From positions 1 to 61,002 of the IMG/VR virus record IMGVR_UViG_3300011115_000173: a stretch of DNA of 61,002 nucleotides; one strand, 5' to 3'. Positions within the stretch are counted from its first letter, which is position 1; the number at the start of each line of letters is the position of its first letter. Source of the DNA: a virus. This document shows positions 22,331 to 29,051 of the stretch, in pieces. Both the position numbers and the translations under genes were made by a program. Under the pieces are notes generated by a model. The model saw nothing but the letters and a program-made list of their open reading frames with translations. It had not been told where the DNA came from and searched no databases.

Positions 22331-23374
22331 ATGAAGTTCGTTGACGATGATGGTAACGAAGACTACATCGATGAGCTGGGGCATCACCCCTATGAGACAT
22401 ACGCTCCGAAGTATGGCTGGCACATTGCCACACGTATCATGCACAACAGTATCGTGGGCAGGGCGCTACTCATGCAGCGCAACAATGATGCAAGCAAACC
22501 CAAGTACTTCGTGCGTACCTACAGACATCGCGATGGCGAGACGTACTCGCAGCCCGATGACGAGCTGATTCAGTGGCTCATCGGGCAGGGGTATGAGTAC
22601 CAATGCTCTTGGCTGGGTGAGCGGCTGGCGCTCCTGTCCAGCAATCACAGAAACGCGGAGTTCATTGCCCCGTACATCGACGGTGGTGCGCAGGAGGTGG
22701 ACATTGACCATGGCTACCTCAACCCATCAGACCAGCAGCGCACCAAGTGCCTCGTCATCACAAACAGCGGCGAGTATCGATGCTGCAACACGGACGGTAC
22801 GCCGGACGAGAACAACAGTTGCGCCTGTGCAGATTGCGGTAGACGTGTACATGAGGACGACACACGCCACATCGGCTACCACTCGGACAGGATGGTGGGT
22901 GACTGCTGCATCGATGCCTACACATATGTCACTGGGCGCAGGAGCAGTGAATACTACATCTCCGACGACAATGCTGTGGAGGTGGACGGCAAATACTACG
23001 ACGAAGAGTATCTTGAGGATAACGGCATCGTGACGCTGCACGATGGGAAGTATGCGCTGGCTGACAACTCGGTGTATGTCGAGAGCAAGTCAGATTTCTA
23101 CCTACTTGATGACTGCGTGTGCCTACCCGATGGCGAGTACGAGGTAGCCGAGGACTGCGTGGAGCTGCACGATGGTAACTGGGCGCTGATTGATGACTGC
23201 GTGGAGCTAGCCAACGGTTGGTGGGTGCTGGAGGAGGATGCGTGGGAGTGTGCCGGGTCAGGCAAGTGGTATCTCAAGGACGAGGAGCTGGCGGTGCTCG
23301 TCAACGGTGAGCTTTACCACGCGGCCTATGCTCCCAAAAATACAATTGAAGTAACCAAGGAAGTATCATGCTAA
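22331..23374 (+). CDS. Cysteine-rich protein with acidic DDCVEL repeats
   Basis: A 347-residue acidic protein. Residues about 144-195 hold a cysteine cluster (RCCN, SCACADCGRRVHED, GDCCIDAY) that looks like a zinc site. Residues about 205-330 are a repeat array of roughly 16-20 residues per unit, with DDCVCLPDGEYEV, EDCVELHDGNWAL, DDCVELANGWWVL and a final EDAWECAGSGKWYL. Each unit reads like a beta hairpin, so the array may form a solenoid. I do not recognise the family's function. The SD is weak (GGAGGGG twelve bases upstream). Its end overlaps the peptidase gene by 7 bases. Confidence 0.72.
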   Translation: MKFVDDDGNEDYIDELGHHPYETYAPKYGWHIATRIMHNSIVGRALLMQRNNDASKPKYFVRTYRHRDGETYSQPDDELIQWLIGQGYEYQCSWLGERLALLSSNHRNAEFIAPYIDGGAQEVDIDHGYLNPSDQQRTKCLVITNSGEYRCCNTDGTPDENNSCACADCGRRVHEDDTRHIGYHSDRMVGDCCIDAYTYVTGRRSSEYYISDDNAVEVDGKYYDEEYLEDNGIVTLHDGKYALADNSVYVESKSDFYLLDDCVCLPDGEYEVAEDCVELHDGNWALIDDCVELANGWWVLEEDAWECAGSGKWYLKDEELAVLVNGELYHAAYAPKNTIEVTKEVSC

Positions 23375-24495
23375 ACAAGAAGACGATTCTCTACAAGACG
23401 CTGGCGCGTGCGCTCTCCATGAAGCGGCCACACGCAACGGCATCGACACGGGCATTCACGGACTGGCTGCATACGCACCTGCCCCGTCTCCCACACATTG
23501 CGGTCAGCTATGACGCGGTGGGTAACCTGCACGTTGATGCAAGGCAAGACCTGCTCAGCCGCACGCTGTTCGTAGCGCACGTTGACACGGTGCATCGGGA
23601 GGAGGGGTCAAACCGTTTCAGGAAGACGCGGGGTATGTGGTATGCCGATGGTGCGCCCCTTGGCGCTGATGATGGTGCGGGATGCGCATTACTTATGCAC
23701 TTGATTCATGCGCAAGTGCCGGGGTATTACATCTTCACGCAGGGCGAGGAGAAGGGGGGTATCGGTGCCAAGTACCTTGCCGACCATAGCAAGGAGCTGC
23801 TGGCTCAGTTCGACCGTGCCATTGCGTTCGACAGGCGGGGCATCGACAGCATCATCACGCATCAGGGCTGGGGTAGGTGCTGCTCGGATGACTTCGCTGC
23901 TGCGCTGTCCGACACGATGTGCGCTGACGAGGTGCTGATGTATCTGGGCGATGACACCGGGGTGTACACCGACACTGCCGAGTTTGTTGACATCATCCCC
24001 GAATGCACGAACATCAGCGTGGGCTACGACCACGAGCACTCAGACCGCGAGACGCTGGACTTGCACCACTTCAAAGCGCTGGCTGCTGCGGTGGTACGCA
24101 TCAAGTGGGACGAGCTGCCTACGGTACGTGACCCGGCTGTTGTGGAAGCGCCCAAGCACATCGACTGGCTCGGTGCGTACAAGACGCAGGCCAGCCCATT
24201 GTCAACCAAGTGGGACGGTGTGTGGGTCGATGATGAAGACGATGAGTACGATGCCACTACCCACAGCCTCATGGTGATGGACTGCATTGACGATGCGCTG
24301 CGCGGTATGTACCACGACTTGCTTGCGATGATTGCCCACACAGCGTACCCAGAAGACCCGGAGTTTGCGCTGCGGTTCTTGAACAAGCGGCTGCTGACTG
24401 ACGAGGTGCTTGAGAAAGCGCTGGACGACTGCGCTGTTTACGATGCCGATACTGTGCTGCTGTCCCTGTTCGATGCAGCGCACTGCGAGGTCTGA
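23368..24495 (+). CDS. M20/M28-like zinc aminopeptidase
   Basis: A 375-residue protein with the metal-ligand pattern of co-catalytic zinc exopeptidases: H71-V-D73 in LFVAHVDTVH, bridging D101 in PLGADDGAG, E127-E128 in QGEEKGGIGA, D155 in AFDRRG, and a late histidine (H222 or H224) in VGYDHEHSDRETL. The preceding YDAVGNLHVDA and TDTAEFVDIIPECTNISVGY fit the family (peptidase T or M28/M42 type). Such enzymes trim peptides in the cytoplasm. All ligands are present, so it should be active. The C-terminal 130 residues are an acidic extension. It is unusual in an early phage operon. Confidence 0.82.
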   Translation: MLNKKTILYKTLARALSMKRPHATASTRAFTDWLHTHLPRLPHIAVSYDAVGNLHVDARQDLLSRTLFVAHVDTVHREEGSNRFRKTRGMWYADGAPLGADDGAGCALLMHLIHAQVPGYYIFTQGEEKGGIGAKYLADHSKELLAQFDRAIAFDRRGIDSIITHQGWGRCCSDDFAAALSDTMCADEVLMYLGDDTGVYTDTAEFVDIIPECTNISVGYDHEHSDRETLDLHHFKALAAAVVRIKWDELPTVRDPAVVEAPKHIDWLGAYKTQASPLSTKWDGVWVDDEDDEYDATTHSLMVMDCIDDALRGMYHDLLAMIAHTAYPEDPEFALRFLNKRLLTDEVLEKALDDCAVYDADTVLLSLFDAAHCEV

Positions 24496-24513
24496 CTTTG
24501 GATATCGGTATTC

Positions 24514-24565
24514 ACCGTTGGAAACGGTTTGCAGCCTGCCGTCTCAGGCTGCGCATTAATTGGAG
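24514..24565 (+). promoter_or_regulatory. Repeated leader hairpin plus SD, copy C
   Basis: A small hairpin ACCGTT-GGA-AACGGT (24514-24528) precedes GCAGCCTG (24531-24538), CCGTCT, CAGGCTGC (24545-24552), GCATTAATTGGAG and ATG 24573. One base differs from copies A and B after the stem (G for A). Confidence 0.72.
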
Positions 24566-24572
24566 AAACAAC

Positions 24573-24839
24573 ATGACTATTAAATTGAGAAAAGCAAAAG
24601 AGACCGCAATCAACCCAGACCACATGCCGAAGGACACACACTTCTACGCAGCCAGCGTAGCGGACTGGGCGACAACGAACGATACGCGTGACTTGCGTGC
24701 GCTCATCAAGCTGATGGAGAAGTTCGGCTACTCATACAACTTGTGGCTCGTGCCCCTGCCGTTTAACGCGGACTACGACATCAAGATGTACCAGCCCCAA
24801 GTTAAAGGGGTGCAGTGGCTGGGTTACTACAAGGTATAG
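24573..24839 (+). CDS. Small early protein, unknown function
   Basis: An 88-residue protein starting at ATG 24573 directly under leader copy C (the frame is open further upstream, but through the hairpin). It carries a basic N terminus (MTIKLRKAKETAINPDHMPK), a helix (DTRDLRALIKLMEKFGYSYN) and an aromatic C terminus (MYQPQVKGVQWLGYYKV). No known domain. Confidence 0.65.
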   Translation: MTIKLRKAKETAINPDHMPKDTHFYAASVADWATTNDTRDLRALIKLMEKFGYSYNLWLVPLPFNADYDIKMYQPQVKGVQWLGYYKV

Positions 24840-24852
24840 AGGTTATCGGTTT

Positions 24853-24887
24853 GCAGCCTGCCGTCTCAGGCTGCGCATTAATTGGAG
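24853..24887 (+). promoter_or_regulatory. Repeated leader hairpin plus SD, copy D
   Basis: GCAGCCTG (24853-24860), CCGTCT, CAGGCTGC (24867-24874), GCATTAATTGGAG, ATG 24894. It follows the stop of the previous gene by 13 bases, so this leader also fills the whole gap. Confidence 0.75.
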
Positions 24888-24893
24888 AAGTAA

Positions 24894-25292
24894 ATGAAAA
24901 CAGTAACGATAGGCTTTATGCGCGAGGACGGGGACATTCAAGTCCTTGCCACGCTGAACAACAACGACGACACCACAGACGAGGTGCATTTCAGACTGTT
25001 TGTTGCGGTCGTCAAATCAAATTGGCAGCGGCTCTCAGGAGAGAACGTCGAAGTGTTCGAGCGCCAAGATGCGCCGGACTATGTAACACCAGAAGGAGAA
25101 AGCAAAGTGAACGATATGAACGAAGACCAAACGCTCAAGGTAGCGCTCTTGATGGAGAGGGTAGGCGGCAGCTTCGCTGCGTCGATAGCTAAAGCATGGA
25201 TAGTGGGGGACAGCAGCAACAAACGACGGGTGTATGCCGCGTTCCCGGAACTGTTCGAGAAGTATGCGGCGTGGGTAAAGGAGGAGATTTGA
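24894..25292 (+). CDS. Early protein, possibly with an internal second start
   Basis: A 132-residue protein. The first 65 residues form a beta-like part (KTVTIGFMREDGDIQVLATL; VHFRLFVAVVKSNWQRLSG); the last 60 are helical (TLKVALLMERVGGSFAASIA then FPELFEKYAAWVKEEI), a pattern seen on its own in phage proteins. A strong SD (AAGGAGA) precedes an in-frame GTG at 25107, so the C-terminal 61 residues may also be made separately. Function unknown. Confidence 0.65.
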   Translation: MKTVTIGFMREDGDIQVLATLNNNDDTTDEVHFRLFVAVVKSNWQRLSGENVEVFERQDAPDYVTPEGESKVNDMNEDQTLKVALLMERVGGSFAASIAKAWIVGDSSNKRRVYAAFPELFEKYAAWVKEEI

Positions 25293-25293
25293 A

Positions 25294-25521
25294 ATGACTA
25301 TGCTCACACAACCAAACCAAATCGCACTGTTCCGCTTGATGACACTACGCGGTATGCTTTCTCTGGAGGTCAGAGGCATGACCCGCAGGGGTCGTTCGGC
25401 GTACGCCATCATCAACTCCTTGTTGGAGCTGAAGGATAAGAAAGCATGGGCGATGGTTCATCCATCGTTCGTCACATGGGCTCGCGAGAACCAGTACATG
25501 TTTGCTGGCCTCAAGGGATAA
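25294..25521 (+). CDS. Small basic early protein
   Basis: A 75-residue basic protein starting one base after the previous stop. It is helical: NQIALFRLMTLRGMLSLEVR, RRGRSAYAIINSLLELKDKK and a WARENQYMFAGLKG end. The family is common in aquatic phages next to the gene upstream; role unknown. Confidence 0.62.
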   Translation: MTMLTQPNQIALFRLMTLRGMLSLEVRGMTRRGRSAYAIINSLLELKDKKAWAMVHPSFVTWARENQYMFAGLKG

Positions 25522-25546
25522 ACCGACAATTTAAAGGATTAAAACC

Positions 25547-25747
25547 ATGACTTACGATAAATTAATTACTTATTACGCTAATCAACGCACGCGCTTGCTG
25601 CGCGAATTACTGAGTCAAGATTACGGCAAATACCGCATCACGCGAAACAACGAAATTTACGTTTACGGAAAAATGCCGGGCAGTATTGTGATCGGCTGGC
25701 GGTTGCTGGGCACGCGCCGGGAAGTTGAAAACAATTATCAACTTTAA
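25547..25747 (+). CDS. Small basic protein, unknown function
   Basis: A 66-residue basic protein (ANQRTRLLRELLSQDYGKYR; NNEIYVYGKMPGSIVIGWRL). AAAGGA lies 10 bases before ATG. Local base use is more AT-rich than in the neighbours, which may reflect separate acquisition. No known domain. Confidence 0.58.
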   Translation: MTYDKLITYYANQRTRLLRELLSQDYGKYRITRNNEIYVYGKMPGSIVIGWRLLGTRREVENNYQL

Positions 25748-25755
25748 GTACTAAC

Positions 25756-25893
25756 ATGAGCAACAAGCACAGCTCGTACACCCCGGCAGAACGAGCTGGT
25801 GACCATGCGTTTGCGTACGACAGCAAAGACGTAGGGCGCAAGTTCTGGCTTGAGGTCGTGCAGATAATCCGCAAAACAGAGAAAGGAAACTGA
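25756..25893 (+). CDS. 45-residue hypothetical protein
   Basis: A short frame from ATG 25756 to TGA 25893: MSNKHSSYTPAERAGDHAFA followed by YDSKDVGRKFWLEVVQIIRK. No good SD is visible before it (TTTAAG), so support rests on tight packing: its stop touches the SD-containing start of the next gene (TGAAATGAAA). Function unknown. Confidence 0.5.
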   Translation: MSNKHSSYTPAERAGDHAFAYDSKDVGRKFWLEVVQIIRKTEKGN

Positions 25894-25894
25894 A

Positions 25895-26068
25895 ATGAAA
25901 ACGTACCAAGTAGAACTCAAGCGCGTCAGCTACGTGACCATGACCGTGGAGGCAGAGACCGAGGACGCAGCCGAGGATGCGGCGTGGGACGAACTTGCAT
26001 CAGACGGGAGCTGGAACGACAGCAATGCAAGTTGGACAGTAGAAAGTATTGAGGAGGATTCAAAATGA
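25895..26068 (+). CDS. 57-residue acidic protein
   Basis: From ATG 25895 (SD AAAGGAAA) to TGA 26068. The product starts with MKTYQVELKRVSYVTMTVEA and continues as an acidic helix with alternating Ala, Glu and Asp, then SNASWTVESIEEDSK. This small beta-alpha-beta pattern with an acidic middle is common in phages and unassigned. Its stop overlaps the next start (ATGA). Confidence 0.62.
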   Translation: MKTYQVELKRVSYVTMTVEAETEDAAEDAAWDELASDGSWNDSNASWTVESIEEDSK

Positions 26069-26247
26069 ACGCACTTGACTACTGCCAACACGAGGGGCAA
26101 TACGCATGGTGGGAACACGATGCGCAAGGCATACCGCTATGCAAGGTGTGTGAGCTATGTGCTGCGCACAAGCTCAGCAAGTATCGGCCCGAGATTCTTG
26201 AGGGCTACGACCAGAGCGATGTAGATGAACCAATCGAGGAGAACTGA
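26065..26247 (+). CDS. Small cysteine/histidine zinc-binding protein
   Basis: A 60-residue protein with C7, H9, C26, C29 and C32 (CQHEG near the start, PLCKVCELCAAHK later), a likely zinc site, and a conserved C-terminal YRPEILEGYDQSDVDEPIEE. This pattern occurs in many phages. GAGGAGG nine bases upstream is the SD. Possible protein or nucleic acid contact role; no assay is known to me. Confidence 0.65.
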   Translation: MNALDYCQHEGQYAWWEHDAQGIPLCKVCELCAAHKLSKYRPEILEGYDQSDVDEPIEEN

Positions 26248-26248
26248 A

Positions 26249-26341
26249 ATGAAACTGAAACCAGTAGAAGTTGTCGAGCGGGTAGTGCTGCTGCTTGCCA
26301 TGATTGTCGTAGCGCTTGACCTCTTAGTGTGGAGGCCGTGA
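26249..26341 (+). CDS. 30-residue single-pass membrane peptide
   Basis: ATG 26249 after GAGGAG. The product has a charged start (MKLKPVEVVERV) and a hydrophobic run VLLLAMIVVALDLLVW ending RP. Its TGA overlaps the next ATG by one base (TGATG). Likely an inner-membrane micro-protein; role unknown. Confidence 0.55.
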   Translation: MKLKPVEVVERVVLLLAMIVVALDLLVWRP

Positions 26342-26574
26342 TGGATATCAACACCAAGCAAGGCATGGCTGCGGCCAAGGCATGGACGGAGCAGCTACTC
26401 AGTACGCTCAACGATGGGGGGACGTGGGCAGTGCCCCGGTCTGGCACCATCATTCGTTTCGACAAGGCGAACAAGAAGGCGCTGGTTATCCACCAGATGT
26501 CCCCGGACATATCCATAGAGCGCGTGCTGGAGGCTATGGGGTGGGAAATTACTTACAAAGATAGTGAGCACTAA
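26341..26574 (+). CDS. Small early protein, unknown function
   Basis: A 77-residue protein starting at ATG 26341, coupled to the previous stop. It has a helix (KQGMAAAKAWTEQLLSTLND), a strand region (TWAVPRSGTIIRFDKANKKA) and MSPDISIERVLEAMGWEI. The pattern recurs in phages, often as a neighbour of the small zinc-binding protein. Function unknown; it ends just before the control region at 26577. Confidence 0.6.
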   Translation: MDINTKQGMAAAKAWTEQLLSTLNDGGTWAVPRSGTIIRFDKANKKALVIHQMSPDISIERVLEAMGWEITYKDSEH

Positions 26575-26576
26575 CC

Positions 26577-26592
26577 TGTCTAATGGTGGACA
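26577..26592. promoter_or_regulatory. TGTCYA-N4-TRGACA dyad, copy 2
   Basis: TGTCTA-ATGG-TGGACA (one mismatch in the dyad) followed by ATAAGTGCC and a TATAAA box at 26602-26607. If that box is a -10, the dyad covers the -35 region, a usual place for a regulator to bind. Confidence 0.5.
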
Positions 26593-26615
26593 ATAAGTGC
26601 CTATAAATGTGATAC

Positions 26616-26630
26616 GGGAACGGTGTTCCC
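26616..26630 (+). promoter_or_regulatory. Leader hairpin before the gene at 26655
   Basis: GGGAAC-GGT-GTTCCC, a perfect six-base-pair hairpin, followed 12 bases later by AAGGAGAAAGCA and ATG 26655. The layout (hairpin, AT-rich spacer, SD) is like the four repeated leaders, but the sequence is different. Confidence 0.5.
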
Positions 26631-26654
26631 TATCAACAAAACAAGGAGAAAGCA

Positions 26655-26876
26655 ATGACTATGTTCAATGAGTTCAAACGAATGTTCAAGACCCCTACGC
26701 CTATGCAGATGGCAGTGGCAGAGCTTGCCGATGTTGAGCTGGAGCTGCTCAAGGCAGAGACCTACGTGGAGTACGCCAACAGCATCGTGATGTACAACAC
26801 TGCCCGAGCCAAGCGCCTGCGTGCCTACATCGACGCACAGAACCGCACACAGGAGCAACAGCATGACGACCTATGA
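26655..26876 (+). CDS. Small helical protein, unknown function
   Basis: A 73-residue protein, first gene of a new small-gene run. Helical heptad pattern (MAVAELADVELELLKAETYV; YANSIVMYNTARAKRLRAYI), probably a coiled coil of two helices. Overlaps the next gene by 14 bases. Confidence 0.6.
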   Translation: MTMFNEFKRMFKTPTPMQMAVAELADVELELLKAETYVEYANSIVMYNTARAKRLRAYIDAQNRTQEQQHDDL

Positions 26877-27171
26877 GTGGGACTGCGAGCTGCATACCGA
26901 GGGTGAGTTAAAGGATAGTGAGGTGCTATCGCACAGCTACCTCACCGACTACAGGCGCGTCAAGGAATTCATCGACGCAGCGGTGCCAGACGAGGGCTGC
27001 GAGTTTGTGGCTGTGCTTGTTCGGACTGACGACGACAACAAAGCGTGGGCTTACGTTCAGGACGGGCAGCTACCCAAGTTTTTTCTTGACGCATACAACA
27101 GCGAGTACCGCAAGGTGCCGAAGAAGTTTCACGCCGAGGTAGCCAGAGTTGAAGGAGAAAAGAAGTGCTGA
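26863..27171 (+). CDS. Small early protein, unknown function
   Basis: A 102-residue protein starting at ATG 26863 after AGGAGCAACAGC. It has an acidic N-terminal half (MTTYEWDCELHTEGELKDSE), a strand EFVAVLVRTDDDNKAWAYV and a basic C terminus. No recognised domain; fits the pattern of non-essential early genes. Confidence 0.6.
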   Translation: MTTYEWDCELHTEGELKDSEVLSHSYLTDYRRVKEFIDAAVPDEGCEFVAVLVRTDDDNKAWAYVQDGQLPKFFLDAYNSEYRKVPKKFHAEVARVEGEKKC

Positions 27172-27275
27172 TGCAAATCATTGACCTTACGTTTTTATTT
27201 TTTGCACTGTCGGGGCTGGCGTTTTGGATAGCGTTGGTATGCCTTTGTGTTTATATGTGGAGGAATGAACCATGA
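27165..27275 (+). CDS. 36-residue single-pass membrane peptide
   Basis: GTG 27165 is chosen since AGGAG ends seven bases upstream; ATG 27171 is the alternative. The product is almost all hydrophobic (IIDLTFLFFALSGLAFWIA, then LVCLCVYMW) and ends RNEP. The stop overlaps the next start (ATGA). It may be a micro-protein of the inner membrane. Confidence 0.52.
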   Translation: MLMQIIDLTFLFFALSGLAFWIALVCLCVYMWRNEP

Positions 27276-27613
27276 ACAAAGAAATCAAAGAACAATGGAT
27301 TGCCGCACTGACAAGCGGTAAGTACAAGCAAGGCATAGGTCAGCTACGCAGTGGCAACAAGTTTTGCTGTCTTGGGGTGCTGTGCAATTTACACGCGCAA
27401 GCGCATCCAGAGATTGCTGAGAAACAAACAAGACCGGGAAAGTACATGGGCGAAGACTCTTTCTTGCCAAATGAGGTTATGGAGTGGGCGGGATTAGATA
27501 GTGATGATGGTGGATATGTTGTGTGCGATGAGAACGTGACATTATTGGCTGAAAGAAACGATGACGGTTTTTCATTCCGCAAGATTGCCAAAATTATTGG
27601 GGAGAAGTTTTGA
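27272..27613 (+). CDS. Conserved phage protein with FCCLGVLCNL motif
   Basis: A 113-residue protein of a family found in many phages: WIAALTSGKYKQGIGQLRSG, NKFCCLGVLCNLHAQ, LPNEVMEWAGLDSDDGGYVV and the end RKIAKIIGEKF. Cys33, Cys34 and Cys39 are part of the conserved core. The biochemical role is unknown. Coupled to both neighbours by short overlaps. Confidence 0.68.
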   Translation: MNKEIKEQWIAALTSGKYKQGIGQLRSGNKFCCLGVLCNLHAQAHPEIAEKQTRPGKYMGEDSFLPNEVMEWAGLDSDDGGYVVCDENVTLLAERNDDGFSFRKIAKIIGEKF

Positions 27614-27822
27614 TGACACACACAGAAGACATTATCCGCATGGCGCGTGAGGCTGGCATTCAAGATGCACATTCCCGCGACCCCCACACAGGTGTTATGG
27701 CGCAACTTCAACGCTTTGCCGCCCTTGTTGCAGCGGACGAGCGCGAGGCTTGTGCGAAGCTGGCAGACCTTGCAGAGCCGTATCAGACGGCTGATTTAAT
27801 CCGAGCAAGGGGGCAAGCATGA
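27613..27822 (+). CDS. Small protein with EREACAKLAD motif
   Basis: A 69-residue helical protein starting at ATG 27613, which shares bases with the previous stop (TGATG). It has DIIRMAREAGIQDAHSRDP and RFAALVAADEREACAKLADL. The EREACAK helix is widespread in small phage proteins of Betaproteobacteria and relatives; no function is known. Its stop overlaps the next start. Confidence 0.62.
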   Translation: MTHTEDIIRMAREAGIQDAHSRDPHTGVMAQLQRFAALVAADEREACAKLADLAEPYQTADLIRARGQA

Positions 27823-27983
27823 ACAAGGAACGGAGCGCATATCTACACATCATCACTTTGCCATTTGTTATTTCAGCGGCATTTGAATTTTTACCTGCGT
27901 GGCTGTATTGGCCTATTGCTGTGATTTGCGGCATTGCGTGGTTCGGTGCTTTTGTAAATTTGTCAGAGGTAAACCATGACTAA
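27819..27983 (+). CDS. 54-residue two-span membrane protein
   Basis: ATG 27819 follows AAGGGGG. After MNKERSAYL come two hydrophobic segments, HIITLPFVISAAFEFLPAWL and YWPIAVICGIAWFGAFVNL, linked by a short turn. It overlaps the next gene by 8 bases. A small inner-membrane protein of unknown role. Confidence 0.55.
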   Translation: MNKERSAYLHIITLPFVISAAFEFLPAWLYWPIAVICGIAWFGAFVNLSEVNHD

Positions 27984-28155
27984 AGACGAAGCATTGAAGC
28001 AAGCTGTTTATGGGCTGGAAAGAATACTGGGCACGTTTGAAAAAAACGGCAAAGTTGTAATGTCGTCAATGATTCGCAATGAGTTGTTTGCAGAAATAAG
28101 TTTGCTTTTGAAGAAAGCTAAAAAAGCCTTGGCACAGCCAAAGGAGAACATATGA
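27976..28155 (+). CDS. 59-residue helical protein
   Basis: ATG 27976, with AGAGGT upstream, to TGA 28155. Sequence: KDEALKQAVYGLERILGTFE, SMIRNELFAEISLLLKKAKK and a final ALAQPKENI. The end ALAQPKE resembles IKEALAQPVQEP in the next protein, so the two may share origin. The SD of the next gene lies in its last codons. Confidence 0.58.
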   Translation: MTKDEALKQAVYGLERILGTFEKNGKVVMSSMIRNELFAEISLLLKKAKKALAQPKENI

Positions 28156-28460
28156 CTAAAGAAGTATTGGAGCTGGCGCTTGAGGCGTTGGAAGTTTACT
28201 GGGGCAAGGCAGAACATCGTCGTACCAAAGAAGATGAAAGCAAAGCGGTAGAAGCCATTACCGCTATCAAAGAAGCCTTGGCACAGCCAGTGCAGGAGCC
28301 TGTGGCGATGAAGTTCAAAATCTACCTGCCCGTGAAGCATCAAATCAACCACGCAAACTTGCCTTGGGTGTATGACCAAGACCGTTCAACTGGAAGTGTT
28401 GCAAGCATGTGGGTTACGCCTGTGGCAACACTTCCACCACAACACAAGGAGACAAAATGA
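28152..28460 (+). CDS. Phage protein with ALEALE...EALAQP motif
   Basis: A 102-residue protein. The N-terminal helix EVLELALEALEVYWGKAEHR and AITAIKEALAQPVQEPVA belong to a recurrent phage family in which variable C-terminal domains follow the QEPVA linker. Here the tail is YLPVKHQINHANLPWVYDQD. No activity known. It overlaps neighbours at both ends by four bases. Confidence 0.62.
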   Translation: MTKEVLELALEALEVYWGKAEHRRTKEDESKAVEAITAIKEALAQPVQEPVAMKFKIYLPVKHQINHANLPWVYDQDRSTGSVASMWVTPVATLPPQHKETK

Positions 28461-28537
28461 CATGGGGTCAGACTGTCGCGTTCGTATTGTTCTTATATGT
28501 TTTCTTTATTGCTTTGACGGAGGGCTTTGATGACTAA
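28457..28537 (+). CDS. 26-residue membrane peptide
   Basis: ATG 28457 after AAGGAGACAA. The product is MTWGQTVAFVLFLYVFFIAL followed by TEGFDD: one membrane span with an acidic tail. Overlaps the previous stop (ATGA) and the next start by 8 bases. Confidence 0.5.
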   Translation: MTWGQTVAFVLFLYVFFIALTEGFDD

Positions 28538-28700
28538 GAAGGGAGACAACGCTGACTTGCTGTGCCAAGACTGCTATGTCCCATTGTTCCGATGGTTCTT
28601 GTCGCGTGTGGATTGGGTGAGGATACTCAAGACGCAAGGCGACGAACCGCTACGGAAAGAAATACAAACCGCAAAAAGTGAAAGGGTCACAAATGATTGA
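28530..28700 (+). CDS. 56-residue hypothetical protein
   Basis: ATG 28530, SD GGAGGG six bases before it, stop at 28700. Sequence MTKKGDNADLLCQDCYVPLF then RWFLSRVDWVRILKTQGDEP. One CxxC pair (CQDC) but no second pair, so a metal site would need a dimer. Function unknown. Confidence 0.52.
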   Translation: MTKKGDNADLLCQDCYVPLFRWFLSRVDWVRILKTQGDEPLRKEIQTAKSERVTND

Positions 28701-28788
28701 AGTATCTATATCGGAGATTGTTCTGTTCGCATGGGCATCACCTGACATTTGGAATGACCCTGTGTATATAAAGAAGGAGAACAAATGA
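28693..28788 (+). CDS. 31-residue hypothetical peptide
   Basis: ATG 28693 with a weak SD (AAAGGG). The product is MIEVSISEIVLFAWASPDIW then NDPVYIKKENK; its last codons form the SD of the next gene and its stop overlaps the next ATG. It may act mainly as a coupling frame. Confidence 0.42.
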   Translation: MIEVSISEIVLFAWASPDIWNDPVYIKKENK

Positions 28789-29051
28789 CCTACGAAGAAT
28801 TTTTAAAATTTGTGCCGCGCAAGTGTATGTACGAAACCATCTATGAAGATAGTAATGGGCATACGCTTCTTGTGATTAAGCTGCTTGATGCCTACGGTAT
28901 GGTGAACAAAGCCCAGCGCGAATGGGTAGGGCTGACGGAGGAGGATAAATCCGCCATCTTGCAACATAAGTGGTGGAACTTTGAAGATGAGTTTGACCTA
29001 GACGGATTACTGAAATTGGTTGAACAACGGTTGAGGAGCAAGAACACATGA
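28785..29051 (+). CDS. WVGLTEE-type protein, copy 1
   Basis: An 88-residue acidic helical protein with REWVGLTEEDKSAILQHKWW, LLKLVEQRLRSKNT at the end. The WVGLTEE module is common in aquatic phage early genes. Its last codons (AGGAGCAAGAACACATGA) hold the SD of the next gene. Related by duplication to the next gene. Confidence 0.6.
   Translation: MTYEEFLKFVPRKCMYETIYEDSNGHTLLVIKLLDAYGMVNKAQREWVGLTEEDKSAILQHKWWNFEDEFDLDGLLKLVEQRLRSKNT

Noticed and set aside
20636-26640. Sixteen identical bases (GTTCCCTATCAACAAA) at 20636 and 26625
   Set aside because: About one such 16-base match is expected by chance in a window of this size; one copy is coding (end of the 20663 gene) and the other is leader, with no further similarity.
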